NCBI GenBank assembly: GCA_031415015.1
Contig: JANOQT010000037.1
Span: 62,001 to 126,000, forward strand
DNA length: 64,000 nucleotides
Direction of reading: 5' to 3'
Origin: JAUYQR01 sp031415015
GTDB taxonomy: Bacteria; Pseudomonadota; Alphaproteobacteria; Rhodobacterales; Rhodobacteraceae
In this document: positions 17,635-25,938 of the stretch, in pieces
How positions within the stretch are numbered: the first letter of the stretch is position 1
Layout of the letters: every line of letters begins with the position of its first letter
Made by a program: the position numbers and the translations under genes
Notes under the pieces: model-generated
What the model was told of the DNA's origin: nothing
Database searches by the model: none
Seen by the model: only the letters and a program-made list of their open reading frames with translations

Positions 17635-17724
17635 ATGTTTCTGGCGATCTGGATGCAGTTCAAAGTGCGGCGGACGCGGGCGGGACCGTGGCAGGTCGTG
17701 TCGGCATTCCCGCTAGTGCGCTGA
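17635..17724 (+). pseudogene. Micropeptide family member B, interrupted by the IS (29 codons left)
   Basis: From ATG at 17635 the frame reads MFLAIWMQFKVRRTRAGPWQ and stops at 17722. It aligns with residues 15-40 of the 18010 peptide (LAAWAQFDVQRTEAGSWQ) at more than half the positions, and shares FLAIW with the 14772 peptide. Its leader seems to lie on the other side of the IS (15083-15147), so this is probably the 3' part of a copy split by the element. Confidence 0.5.
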
Positions 17725-18009
17725 GGGCGGGCTTGGGGGTTCGCCCTTGGCTTCCCCGTCAGCCGGACCGGCATAAGAGCCAGTGTTGCCCCCCAGGTTA
17801 TGTGGCCGCTACGGGTTATCTCATTAAAATCCTTACGTGCACGTAGCGAACTCGGTAGAGCGCACGGTAAACTGCGCGGCTCCCGTCTTGTACCATAGGT
17901 TGTAGCCAGTGATCGTACGTCCGCAGGGCCCGATGTGCTGGTTTGGACATCAACACGGCTGACTTGAGCGAGATCGTCTCAAAGTCGGCAGATAGCTGGG
18001 AACACGGGC
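17725..18009. other. Gene-free stretch between micropeptide copies
   Basis: No reading frame with gene-like codon use was found. Around 17840-17915 a sequence has a weak D-arm-like GGTAGAGCGC, but no acceptor or T-arm could be paired. An interrupted palindrome of G/C-rich sequence at 17725-17790 might end transcription. Confidence 0.4.
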
Positions 18010-18156
18010 ATGAGCGCTGGAATGAATGTGGTGACGGCGGTGACCTGGGTGATGCTTCTGGCGGCCTGGGCGCAGTTCGACGTGCAGCGGACGGAAGCGG
18101 GATCGTGGCAGTCGGTGTCGGTAATTGACTTTGTGCGCGCAGGTTTCGGCCAGTAA
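18010..18156 (+). CDS. 48-aa putative membrane micropeptide, family member C
   Basis: ATG at 18010 opens MSAGMNVVTAVTWVMLLAAW; the TAA is at 18154. One hydrophobic helix (about residues 6-21) is followed by a polar tail VQRTEAGSWQSVSVIDFVRA. It is the longest and best preserved member of the three-copy family around the IS21 remnant. The start could also be the ATG five codons in. No known family or function. Confidence 0.45.
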   Translation: MSAGMNVVTAVTWVMLLAAWAQFDVQRTEAGSWQSVSVIDFVRAGFGQ

Positions 18157-18218
18157 GACAAGTCTGTGCTGGCCGCCCTCACGTCGGCGGTTCTGTCGCG
18201 ATCCTTTGCGGTCAACGC

Positions 18219-18767
18219 CTAGCGTAGCACCCGGAGCAGGTCGCCCAATGCGACCACGCCGTCCTGTTCGACCGAACACAGCGCGCCGCGCAGGCGCAGG
18301 GCGGGGTGGCCGGGGGCGGTGATCCAGTCCTTTGCAGCGGCGCCGTGGCGGACCTTCCACTTGACGCAGCCGTCGTTGAACACTGTCGAGACGCGCAGGA
18401 TGGCTGTCCCCGCTTGCAGCAGGCTGCCTGCGGGCAGGTTCGCCTCGGACAGGTCCAGATCGGCCACGATGGGATCGCCGGGATGCGGCGGGTCCTCGGT
18501 GCCGTTCCAGATCAGATCCAGCACGCGGCGGCCAAGGATCGACACCTGAATGGCCGGATCAGGGCGGCCATCGGGCAGGCGCAACCACGGTTCGGTCAGC
18601 CAGCGCTCGCCCGGGATACCGGCCGCGCGGGTCAGGGTCAGGCGGTCGGGAAAGGCGCGCTGGCCACGGGCGGGCCGGGTGCAAAGACACGTCACCGGCG
18701 CTGCATCCTTTGGTGCTGCACGCACATGCGGCAGGGCGGCGGCGAGGGTTTCGGCGGTGGGCATCAT
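18219..18767 (-). CDS. MOSC-domain-like protein
   Basis: 182 aa from the ATG at 18767, whose bases overlap the stop of the upstream glycosyltransferase gene (ATGA). The fold is mostly beta; the region GDPIVADLDLSEANLPAGS and the segment DGCVKWKVRHGAAAKDWI resemble MOSC (molybdenum cofactor sulfurase C-terminal) domains, which carry sulfur or bind molybdopterin-like ligands. There is a single Cys in that segment (DGCVKW). Coupling to a glycosyltransferase does not suggest a role, and the assignment is by resemblance only. Confidence 0.5.
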   Translation of the reverse strand: MMPTAETLAAALPHVRAAPKDAAPVTCLCTRPARGQRAFPDRLTLTRAAGIPGERWLTEPWLRLPDGRPDPAIQVSILGRRVLDLIWNGTEDPPHPGDPIVADLDLSEANLPAGSLLQAGTAILRVSTVFNDGCVKWKVRHGAAAKDWITAPGHPALRLRGALCSVEQDGVVALGDLLRVLR

Positions 18768-19666
18768 CGCAGGGTTCCGGTCTTGAGGGCCGCCACTTTC
18801 GCGGACAGGCCAAGGTCGGCGGTAATCGCGCGGCCCACCTCCAGCAAGGTGACGGCGACGGCGGGCGCGACGGTCTGCGTGCGCTGGTAAAAGGCGGCAA
18901 TCTCGTCCGGTGTGGCGGCGGCGAGGAAGGCTTGCAGCGGCGGCCTGTACTGATAGGCCCCGCGCGTGCCGCGGAACGGCACGGCATCCAGCCATGCCTG
19001 CCGGTCCTGCGCGTGAAAGTGCAGCAGCCGCATCGCGGGGTGGAAATCCGGTACGGCGATGCGGGTCTTGCCCAGCATGCCGCTGTGCAGCCGGGGGGCC
19101 AGACCGCGTATGCCGACGCGGAAGAACACCTTGCCGACGGAATGGCTGAGCATGCCGTCGCGGATCAGCGTGCGGTAGCGGCCAAGGCAGGGATGCCGAA
19201 GCTGCCAGTAGTCGTGCTGGATCGCACCGCGAAACAGGCGGGCGGTGTAGATGTCGTCGGGCAGGCCCGGATCATGCATCGCCTCGAACGGTTCCATCCG
19301 GACCAGAAGGTCCGCGGGCGCTGCCGTGTCAAGGATGTCAGCCACAGGGCGGTCGGGCAGGATAAACTCGTCGACGTCGATGTGGCACAGCCAGTCGGTG
19401 GTGCAGGTCTGATAGGCGTCGCGGGCATTGCGTGACTGGCGGTTCTGGTGGCGGTCGTGGCGGTTGCCCATGGCGGCCCAATGCGCGTCGGTGCACAGGG
19501 TGGCGGTCACGCGGGGTAGGCCCGCAACGGCGGCATGGGCCGGGTCGTCGGGATCGTCGAAATAGAGGCTGATGTGGTGCGCGCCCAGCGCCAGGTGATG
19601 CGCCACGAAGGCAAGGACTTTGGCCTCGGGCGCCTTGACGGTGGCGACCAGCGACCACGTCGCCAT
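18764..19666 (-). CDS. Glycosyltransferase family 2-like protein
   Basis: 300 aa without signal peptide. The N-terminus MATWSLVATVKAPEAKVLAFVAHHLALGAHHISLYFDD is the donor-binding start of this group, with the catalytic DxD in CHIDVDEFI near 94. The C-terminal part has an acceptor-site-like GKTRIAVPDFHPAMRLLHFHA. Proteins of this type transfer sugars to surface polysaccharides, but donor and acceptor are unknown here. It overlaps the preceding transglycosylase gene by one base and the following MOSC gene by four, so the three are cotranscribed. Confidence 0.78.
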   Translation of the reverse strand: MATWSLVATVKAPEAKVLAFVAHHLALGAHHISLYFDDPDDPAHAAVAGLPRVTATLCTDAHWAAMGNRHDRHQNRQSRNARDAYQTCTTDWLCHIDVDEFILPDRPVADILDTAAPADLLVRMEPFEAMHDPGLPDDIYTARLFRGAIQHDYWQLRHPCLGRYRTLIRDGMLSHSVGKVFFRVGIRGLAPRLHSGMLGKTRIAVPDFHPAMRLLHFHAQDRQAWLDAVPFRGTRGAYQYRPPLQAFLAAATPDEIAAFYQRTQTVAPAVAVTLLEVGRAITADLGLSAKVAALKTGTLR

Positions 19667-20826
19667 CAGAGCGCGTCCAAGAGGGCCGTCGTGGGCCAGC
19701 CGTCGGCGGGCAGACCGGCGCGGACCTGTTCCTTCTGCACGGCGGCCCGGGTGCCCGCGCCGAGGATGCCGTCGATCTTGCCGACGTCATGGCCAAGGGC
19801 GCTAAGTTTTTCCTGCAGCGCGGTCATCTGATCGGGGCTGAGGGCTGGGTCGGGGGTGCCCGCGTTGTAGGCGGGGGCACCTTCGATGCGGGAGGCAAAG
19901 TAGGCGGCGGTGGTGACGTAGATGAAGCTTTTGTTCCACTCAAACAGCACACGGTAGTTCGGATAGACAAGGAAGGCCGGTCCGTTGCGGCCTTGGGGGA
20001 GCAGGATGGAGGCGGGCAGGCCAGCAGGCAGGTTGCCGTCCCGGGGGGTGACGCCAAGGGCAGCCCAGTCTTCGGTGGGGCGTTCGGTATCAAGACCGGT
20101 CAGCGCCCAGTCGAAGGTGCCGGGCAAGGTCACCTCGGTCAGCCAGGGTTCATTGGGCCGCCAGCCGTGGTGTTGCAGCATCCGCGCGCCAGACAGGATG
20201 GCATCGGGGGCGGAGGTTTTCAGGGTGACGAGGCCGTCACCATCGCCATCGACCCCGCGTTCCAGAATGTCTTTCGGCAGCATCTGCACCATGCCAATCT
20301 CGCCCGCCCAAGCGCCGGTGGTGGCCAGATCGAATTCGTTCAGCGCGTAAAGCTGGACGGCCGCGAGGACTTGCGGCTGGAACAGCTCGGGTCGGCGGCA
20401 GTCATGCGCGAGGGTCAGGAGGGCGTTGCGGGTGTTGAAATCGCCCTGAACCTGACCGAAATCCGTCTCGAACGCCCAGAAGGCCAGCAGGATGCCCCGG
20501 CTGACGCCGTAGTCTGCCTCGGCACGGGTGAAGATGGCATCGAGGCTGTCGGATTTGGCGCGGGCGGTGGCGAGGCGCTGCTTCGAGATCAGGCTTTGCG
20601 AGAAATCGAGAAAGGTCTTGCGGAAGACGCCTTGGGAGCGGTCGGCCTTGAGGACCTTGGGGTCCGGTCGCGCGCCCTGGAAAAACGCGGCGGCGGTGTC
20701 GGCGGGGGTGCCGCTGGCCACGGCCTCGGCCTGCATTGCGGTCAGGAAACCGGCGAAATCACCGCCACAGGGGGCGGCGGCTGCGGGCGTGGCGAGGGCG
20801 GCGGCGAGGAGGAGGGCTTTCATCAT
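19666..20826 (-). CDS. Lytic murein transglycosylase (MltB type) with peptidoglycan-binding domain
   Basis: 386 aa. A signal peptide covers residues 1-18 (LATPAAAA). The SLT_2 catalytic domain has the acid Glu120 in FWAFETDFG, followed by GEIGMVQMLPKDI and the NYRVLFEWNKS block. A peptidoglycan-binding type 1 domain closes the protein (about 325-386, LQEKLSALGHDVGKIDGILG). It cleaves the MurNAc-GlcNAc bond to 1,6-anhydro products in the periplasm. Two adjacent ATG codons (20826 and 20823) are possible starts. The gene is downstream of cobD by nine bases. Confidence 0.9.
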   Translation of the reverse strand: MMKALLLAAALATPAAAAPCGGDFAGFLTAMQAEAVASGTPADTAAAFFQGARPDPKVLKADRSQGVFRKTFLDFSQSLISKQRLATARAKSDSLDAIFTRAEADYGVSRGILLAFWAFETDFGQVQGDFNTRNALLTLAHDCRRPELFQPQVLAAVQLYALNEFDLATTGAWAGEIGMVQMLPKDILERGVDGDGDGLVTLKTSAPDAILSGARMLQHHGWRPNEPWLTEVTLPGTFDWALTGLDTERPTEDWAALGVTPRDGNLPAGLPASILLPQGRNGPAFLVYPNYRVLFEWNKSFIYVTTAAYFASRIEGAPAYNAGTPDPALSPDQMTALQEKLSALGHDVGKIDGILGAGTRAAVQKEQVRAGLPADGWPTTALLDAL

Positions 20827-20835
20827 GGCCGCAAC

Positions 20836-21735
20836 CTAGAAGAGGGCGACCGCAACGGCAATCACCAGCATCGCGGCCCAGCTGCGCCAAAGGGCGGTGC
20901 AGGCGGCGTCGATGTCATTGGGGCCCGCATCGCGACGGCCTTCGGGCCAGACCCAGGGAAAGTCGCGCATCTGGCCGTTGTAGCTGCGCGGGCCGCAAAG
21001 GGCGACGTTGAGGACGGGGGCAAGGGCGCTTTCGGGCCAGCCTGCGTTCGGGCTGCGGTGCTTTGGCGCGTCGCGCAGGATCGGCGTGGGGTCAACCCAA
21101 CCGTGGGTGAGCGCGATGAGCAACGCGGTCAAGCGGGCGGGGATCAGGTTGAGGAGGTCGTCAAGGCGGGCGGAGGCCCAGCCAAACTCCGAATGGCGGG
21201 GGGTGAGGTGGCCGATCATGCTGTCGGCGGTGTTGATGGCTTTGTACATCATGAGGCCGGGCAGGCCGAGGACGAGGTACCAGCAAATCGGCGCTATGAC
21301 CCCGTCCGACAGGTTTTCGGCGGCGCTTTCAATGGCGGCGCGGGCAACGTCGGGCCCGGTCATTGGCGCGGTGTCACGCCCGACGATCATGGCGACGGTG
21401 GCCCGGCCATCGGCGAGCGAGTGGCGCAGGGCGGTGGCCACGGCGCGGACGTGATCCACAAGGCTGCGCTGGGCGAGGAGGATGGCGACGACCAGCGTTT
21501 CAAGGATGCCGTAATCCGGGATCAGGTGGATCAGCCAGCCGGTGAGAAGGGCTCCGACCGCGAGGGCGGCTGCGACGCCGGTGCCTTTCAGGCGGCGCTC
21601 ATCGCCCCGGTTGAAGCGGGTGTCCAGGGCTGCGATCAGGCGGCCCATCAGCACGGCGGGATGAGGGATCCGGTCCCAGATCAGCTTCGGTTCCCCGAAG
21701 GCAGCATCAAGCAGCATGGCGGCAACAAGGATCAT
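20836..21735 (-). CDS. cobD: Adenosylcobinamide-phosphate synthase CobD/CbiB
   Basis: 299 aa from the ATG at 21735; the longer open frame upstream is not protein-like. The enzyme attaches the aminopropanol side chain to adenosylcobyric acid at the membrane. Seen are the start MILVAAMLLDAAFGEPKLIW, the HPAVLMGRLI block, the conserved SAAENLSDGVIAP near 138, NTADSMIG and the C-terminal LCGPRSYNGQ, with four or five membrane helices. It is a lone B12 gene here; the adenosyltransferase gene at 61578 belongs to the same pathway. I saw no clear cobalamin riboswitch upstream. Confidence 0.92.
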   Translation of the reverse strand: MILVAAMLLDAAFGEPKLIWDRIPHPAVLMGRLIAALDTRFNRGDERRLKGTGVAAALAVGALLTGWLIHLIPDYGILETLVVAILLAQRSLVDHVRAVATALRHSLADGRATVAMIVGRDTAPMTGPDVARAAIESAAENLSDGVIAPICWYLVLGLPGLMMYKAINTADSMIGHLTPRHSEFGWASARLDDLLNLIPARLTALLIALTHGWVDPTPILRDAPKHRSPNAGWPESALAPVLNVALCGPRSYNGQMRDFPWVWPEGRRDAGPNDIDAACTALWRSWAAMLVIAVAVALF

Positions 21736-21958
21736 CTGCTGCCTATCCCCGCTGGGGCGCTGATTCGCAAGCGCTGCACGGGTTTGGACGCCGCAAAGGC
21801 CGCTGGCGCGGCTTTGACGGCGATGGGTCAACCTGTGCGTGTGGTGCGGAGCGTCAGCAGATGACATCAGTGATTTACATTTGTGCAATAGGCTTGAGAC
21901 AGCTTGATTTCTACCGGAACGGGTCCAGACTTTGATCCGGGGAGATGGTGAGGGTGTG

Positions 21959-22312
21959 ATGCTGGAATTTTTGCCCAAAGACGTGCATGACGCGCTGGAT
22001 GCGGCGCGCAAACGTGAGCAGAAGCGCAAGTCGCGGCTGCGGGTTCAGGTGGGCGACGCGCTGTTTCCGGTGCTGCGGTTCTGGCACGACGGCTTTGCGC
22101 TGGACGGCGAAGTCTCGCCCCGGGCCTTGCGCGGGCTGGTCGATGTCTATGACGGGTCGCGGCACATCTTTCAGTGCCTGATCGTGGCGTCGAGCATCGA
22201 GAACGGCGAGCTGGTCTGCGACTTCAAGCGGGCTACGGCGGTGACGGGCAGGGCGGCGCTGGATTTCTGGCGCGACGAGAACGCGCCGGTGGGCTTTCTG
22301 TCGCGCGCCTGA
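21959..22312 (+). CDS. Small beta-rich hypothetical protein, PilZ-like
   Basis: 117 aa from the ATG at 21959 (an ATG at 21932 is the alternative). A basic N-terminal helix (DAARKREQKRKSRLRVQVG) is followed by a run of short strands (FPVLRFWHDGFALDGE, GLVDVYDGSRHIFQCLIVAS). This resembles a PilZ or SH3-like barrel with an RxxxR-like basic start, but a proper PilZ c-di-GMP motif is not evident. It is divergent from cobD and convergent with the L,D-transpeptidase gene across a terminator. Function unknown. Confidence 0.65.
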   Translation: MLEFLPKDVHDALDAARKREQKRKSRLRVQVGDALFPVLRFWHDGFALDGEVSPRALRGLVDVYDGSRHIFQCLIVASSIENGELVCDFKRATAVTGRAALDFWRDENAPVGFLSRA

Positions 22313-22348
22313 TCGGGCCGGTTTCAAACGGAGCGGCGTGCCGCCGCA

Positions 22349-22399
22349 AGCCTTTCGTGTCGCCTGCGCGGGCAAGCCCGCTTGGCTTCGGTTTTTTTT
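22349..22399 (+). terminator. Intrinsic terminator between convergent genes
   Basis: The hairpin GCGGGCAAGCCCGC (22368-22381), extended outward by AAGCC/GGCTT, is followed by eight T at 22392-22399. It suits transcription from the 21959 gene. The following GAGTATTTTTGAAAAGAG is an extragenic motif also seen in variant form near 10700. Confidence 0.55.
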
Positions 22400-22422
22400 G
22401 AGTATTTTTGAAAAGAGCAAGA

Positions 22423-22959
22423 TCAGGGGCGGATTTCAACCACGGTTCCGGCGGGGGTGACGGCCCAGACCTCTTGTATCTCGGTGTTGGTCAGGGCGAT
22501 GCAGCCTGCGGTCCAGTCGCCCTTCAGCATATAGCCTTCAGGCAGGGCGTTGGGTTGGCCGTGGATGAAGATGTCGCCGCCGGGGTTGGTGCCCGATGCG
22601 GCGGCGCGGGCGCGGTCGTCGGCCTGCGGATAGTCGAGGCCAAGCGAGAGGTGATAGGCGCTGCTGTCATTGCGCCGGTCGATCCGGAACTGGCCTTCGG
22701 GGGTGCGGCCGTCGCCCTGACGGGACTTGTCGCCGTCCGGCGCGAAGCCGAGCGCGATGCGGTAGCTGCGCACCGGCGTGCCGTTCTGGTACAGCCGCAT
22801 CCGGCGGGCGGACTTTTCGATCACGATCAGGTCAATGCTGCCAACGATCGGCGGCAGCGGCGGAGCCGGCGGGGCGGGCGGCATCGGGCGCAGCCAGACT
22901 GCGGCCAGGGCAAGGCCCAGGACCGCAATCAGCAGAAGAAGCGCAAGCAGGCGTTTCAT
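22423..22959 (-). CDS. L,D-transpeptidase (YkuD family)
   Basis: 178 aa. A single N-terminal membrane anchor (about 3-22) and a proline linker precede the YkuD domain. His133 in FIHGQ and the nucleophile Cys153 in DWTAGCIAL form the active site; this GDWTAGCIAL variant lacks the Arg of the classical SHGCIR form but is common in one subfamily. The enzyme makes 3-3 crosslinks or attaches proteins to peptidoglycan in the periplasm. Its ATG overlaps the stop of the aminotransferase gene upstream (22956-22959). Confidence 0.88.
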   Translation of the reverse strand: MKRLLALLLLIAVLGLALAAVWLRPMPPAPPAPPLPPIVGSIDLIVIEKSARRMRLYQNGTPVRSYRIALGFAPDGDKSRQGDGRTPEGQFRIDRRNDSSAYHLSLGLDYPQADDRARAAASGTNPGGDIFIHGQPNALPEGYMLKGDWTAGCIALTNTEIQEVWAVTPAGTVVEIRP

Positions 22960-24128
22960 TGCAGGTCGGCAAAGGCCTTTTGCAGCCGGTCCACGGCTTC
23001 GATGATCTGCGACCGCGGGCAGGCGAGATTGAAGCGCAGGAAGGCTTCGCCGCCGGTGCCAAAGCTGGTGCCGTGCAGGGTGGCGATCTTGGCGGTCGTT
23101 TGCACCCGGGCGATGAAGTCTGCCGGGTCCATGCCGGTGCCGGAGAAATCGACCCAGGCCAGATACGTCGCCTCCAGCGGCATCGAGCGCAGGCCGGGGA
23201 TCGCATTCACCCCGTCGTCGAACAGGCGGCGGTTGCCGTCGAGGTAGCGCATCAGATCGTCGACCCAGATGGCCCCTTGCGGCGAATAGGCGGCGGTGGC
23301 CATGTGCAGGCCGAAGGAGTTGGGCGAGACGCCCATGGCGTTCATCCGCTGGGCAAAGCGGGCGCGCAGGGCCGGGTCGGCGATGATCACGTTGCCGGAA
23401 TGGGCGCCGGCGATGTTGAAGGTCTTGGTGGTGGCGGTCATCATCACCAGCCGGTCGGCAATGTCAGGTGCGGCGTTGGCCATCACGATGTGGCGCTGGC
23501 CGGGATAGACCAGATCGTGGTGAATCTCGTCCGAGATCAGGATCAGGTCGTGACGAATGCAGAAATCGGCGACCCCGCGCAGTTCATCCGCCGTCCACAC
23601 CCGGCCACCGGGGTTATGCGGCGAGCACAGGATCAGCATCCGTTCGGACCCGGTCATCTGTGCATCCCATGCGGCAAAGTCCATGGTCAGGCGACCGTCC
23701 TGATTGGTCAGGGCGCATTCGACGACGTGACGGTCGGCGGCTTTGATGATGCGGGCGAAGGCATGGTAGACCGGGGTCATCAGCACGATGCCGTCGCCCG
23801 GTTTGGTGAAAGTGTCGATGCACATGGCGGTGCCGTTGACCAGACCGTGGGTGGTAAAGATCTGGTCGCGCGCCACGTCCCAGCCGTGGCGGGTGGCCAT
23901 CCACCACCGCACCGCGTCAAGGTATTTGCTGTCATCGCCGAAATAGCCGTAGACGCCGTGGGCTAGCATCGCCTCAAGCGCGGTCTGCACGACCGCTGGC
24001 GGGCGGAATTCCATGTCGGCCACCCACATGGCAAGGCCTTCCGTGGCGGGGACGCCGTACAGCGTTTCCATCATGTCCCATTTGACGCAATGGGTGCCGA
24101 TGCGGGAGATTGGAGTATCGAAGGTCAT
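22956..24128 (-). CDS. patB: PatB/MalY-type PLP aminotransferase or cystathionine beta-lyase
   Basis: 390 aa fold-type I PLP enzyme. The N-terminal RIGTHCVKWDMMETLYG and WVADMEFRPPAVV are characteristic of the MalY/PatB group. The PLP lysine is in MTATTKTFNIAGAHSGN near 235, with the preceding ISDEIHHDLVYPG. Members cleave C-S bonds (cystathionine or cysteine conjugates) and may also have regulatory side roles. It is cotranscribed with the L,D-transpeptidase and divergent from the def cluster, with 196 bases of shared upstream sequence. Confidence 0.85.
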   Translation of the reverse strand: MTFDTPISRIGTHCVKWDMMETLYGVPATEGLAMWVADMEFRPPAVVQTALEAMLAHGVYGYFGDDSKYLDAVRWWMATRHGWDVARDQIFTTHGLVNGTAMCIDTFTKPGDGIVLMTPVYHAFARIIKAADRHVVECALTNQDGRLTMDFAAWDAQMTGSERMLILCSPHNPGGRVWTADELRGVADFCIRHDLILISDEIHHDLVYPGQRHIVMANAAPDIADRLVMMTATTKTFNIAGAHSGNVIIADPALRARFAQRMNAMGVSPNSFGLHMATAAYSPQGAIWVDDLMRYLDGNRRLFDDGVNAIPGLRSMPLEATYLAWVDFSGTGMDPADFIARVQTTAKIATLHGTSFGTGGEAFLRFNLACPRSQIIEAVDRLQKAFADLQ

Positions 24129-24324
24129 GTCGGGCTTTCGTATGGGTGAGGTATTCGTTCCAATTACGCGGTTCAGGTTGGAAAGTCATCCTGATTTTGG
24201 TTATCATGACAGAACTTTGTGTCGAAAAATCAGTGAGTGACGGAAATTCATCTCGCAATAATTCTTCGCGGCTTGTGCTGTTCCGCCTCTTGCGCCAACG
24301 CGGTTGCTTTCGTAAATCGCATCG

Positions 24325-24849
24325 ATGATCCGACCTATCCTGATCCATCCTGACCCGCGCCTCAAGAAGCTCTGTGATCCGGTCACCGAGATCACGGCGG
24401 AATTGCGCGTGCTGGCCGCCGATATGCTGGAAACGATGTATGAAGCGCCGGGGATCGGGCTGGCAGCGCCGCAGGTTGGGGTGACCAAGCGGCTGTTGGT
24501 GATGGACTGCATCAAGGACGGCCCGGCCGAACCGATGGTGCTGATCAACCCGCAGGTGATCTGGGCCTCCGAAGACCAGACGGTCTATGAGGAAGGCTGC
24601 CTGTCGATCCCGGATCAGTATGCCGATGTCAAGCGCCCGGCCGAGGTGCAGGTGCGGTGGACCGATCTGGACGGGCAGGCGCAGGAGCAACAGTTTTCCG
24701 GCCTGTGGGCGACCTGCGTGCAACACGAGATCGACCATCTGGATGGCAAGCTGTTCATTGACTATCTGGGGCCGCTGAAGCGCCAGATGATCACCCGCAA
24801 GATGGAAAAGCTGAAGCGTGAACTGGCGCGAGAGCCGTTTTCGCGCTGA
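24325..24849 (+). CDS. def: Peptide deformylase (canonical copy)
   Basis: 174 aa. All three motifs are intact: GIGLAAPQ at 43-50, EGCLSIP at 90-96 with metal ligand Cys92, and QHEIDH with His134, catalytic Glu135 and His138. The enzyme removes the formyl group from new proteins and so works after fmt, two genes downstream. It is the first of three tandem deformylase paralogues followed by fmt, all on the plus strand, and is the one expected to provide the essential activity. Confidence 0.95.
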   Translation: MIRPILIHPDPRLKKLCDPVTEITAELRVLAADMLETMYEAPGIGLAAPQVGVTKRLLVMDCIKDGPAEPMVLINPQVIWASEDQTVYEEGCLSIPDQYADVKRPAEVQVRWTDLDGQAQEQQFSGLWATCVQHEIDHLDGKLFIDYLGPLKRQMITRKMEKLKRELAREPFSR

Positions 24850-24925
24850 AGGTGCGGCGCATCTAAGTGAGTGACTTTTCCGACGCTTCGCGCTAATCAG
24901 CCTGCCACCTGAACAGGAATTTCCC

Positions 24926-25444
24926 ATGGCCGTACTGCCGATCCTTCACTGGCCCGATCCGCGTCTTGCCACCGTTTGCGCCCCGGTTGGTGAGGTGACC
25001 CCCGAGGTCCGGGCCTTGGCCGCGGATATGCTGGAAACGATGTATGCAGCCCCGGGCCGGGGGTTGGCGGGGCCGCAGGTGGGCGCGATGCTGCGGCTGT
25101 TCGTAATGGACGCGTGGTGGAAAGACGGGCCGCATGATCCGCAGGTGATCATCGATCCGGAGGTGGTGTGGCTGTCGGGCGACCGGGCCGAGGGGCCGGA
25201 GGGGTGCCTGTCGATCCCCGGCGTGCTGGCCCCTGTCGAGCGGGCGGTAGCGCTGCAATTGGGCTGGACCACGCTGGACGGCGAGCGGGTGGAGGCAGAG
25301 CTGAAAGGGTTTGTGGCGATCTGCGTGCAGCATGAGCTGGATCATCTGGACGGGATCGTGACGCTGGACCGGCTGACGCCCGAGGTGCGGGCCATGGTTC
25401 TGGCCCAAGTGCTGCCAGAGGCAGAAGCCAAGGTTGCGGAATGA
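24926..25444 (+). CDS. Peptide deformylase paralogue 2, variant motif I
   Basis: 172 aa, clearly related to the preceding gene (AADMLETMYxAPG identical). Motif I is GRGLAGPQ instead of GIGLAAPQ. Motif II EGCLSIP (Cys94) and motif III QHELDH (His136, Glu137, His140) are intact, so a metal can bind and catalysis is possible, but the substrate pocket is altered. The insertion-free C-terminus has LDRLTPEVRAMVLAQVLPE. It overlaps the third copy by four bases (ATGA 25441-25444). It may be an enzyme with narrower specificity. Confidence 0.85.
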   Translation: MAVLPILHWPDPRLATVCAPVGEVTPEVRALAADMLETMYAAPGRGLAGPQVGAMLRLFVMDAWWKDGPHDPQVIIDPEVVWLSGDRAEGPEGCLSIPGVLAPVERAVALQLGWTTLDGERVEAELKGFVAICVQHELDHLDGIVTLDRLTPEVRAMVLAQVLPEAEAKVAE

Positions 25445-25938
25445 GGCAGTGTGTGCGCTGGCCGCATCCGGTTCTGCGGGGCGTCGCGGCCGATGTGGCC
25501 GAAGTCACCGACGCGGTGCGCAGCCTGTGGGCCGAGATGACCGAGGTGATGGACGCGATGCCGGGCTACGGGCTGGCCGCGGTGCAGATCGGGGTGCCGT
25601 TGCGCCTTGCGGTGGTGGATTGTTCCGACACGCGGGGGCAGGTGGTGCGGATGGCCAATCCGGAAGTGCTGCATGCCAGCGGGCAGTTGCGCGACCATGA
25701 GGAGGCGTCGCCGAACTTGCCCGGTGTGTCGGCGGTGATCAAGCGACCACGGGCGGTGACGGTGCGGTTTCTGAACGATCAGGGCGTGATGGAAGATCGG
25801 GATTTCGTCGGACTTTGGGCGACCAGCGCGCAGCATCAGATCGACCATCTGGCGGGCAGGATGTATTTCGACCACCTGTCGCCGTTGAAACGGAAGATGC
25901 TGATCGCCAAGGCTGGAAAGCTGGATCGCGTAAAATGA
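25441..25938 (+). CDS. Deformylase-like protein lacking catalytic residues
   Basis: 165 aa third paralogue. Motif I is GYGLAAVQ. Motif II, normally EGCLS, reads EASPN at 88-92, so the metal-ligand Cys is Ser90. Motif III reads QHQIDH, with Gln133 in place of the catalytic Glu. The two motif III histidines remain. The fold is otherwise kept (C-terminal LSPLKRKMLIAKAGKL matches copy 1), which argues for a conserved non-enzymatic role rather than simple decay. Its stop overlaps the fmt start (ATGA), so it is translationally coupled to it. Confidence 0.85.
   Translation: MRQCVRWPHPVLRGVAADVAEVTDAVRSLWAEMTEVMDAMPGYGLAAVQIGVPLRLAVVDCSDTRGQVVRMANPEVLHASGQLRDHEEASPNLPGVSAVIKRPRAVTVRFLNDQGVMEDRDFVGLWATSAQHQIDHLAGRMYFDHLSPLKRKMLIAKAGKLDRVK

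Noticed and set aside
17838..17920. Possible tRNA or tRNA remnant (GGTAGAGCGC resembling a D arm)
   Set aside because: No acceptor stem, anticodon stem or T arm could be paired around it, and no GTTCGA-type T loop is present.
19789..21864. Plus-strand 691-codon frame opposite the transglycosylase and cobD
   Set aside because: It is antisense to two genes with intact catalytic motifs, and its glycine/arginine-rich translation resembles no protein.
21736..21958. Cobalamin riboswitch upstream of cobD
   Set aside because: The conserved B12-box sequence was not found in this 223-base interval.
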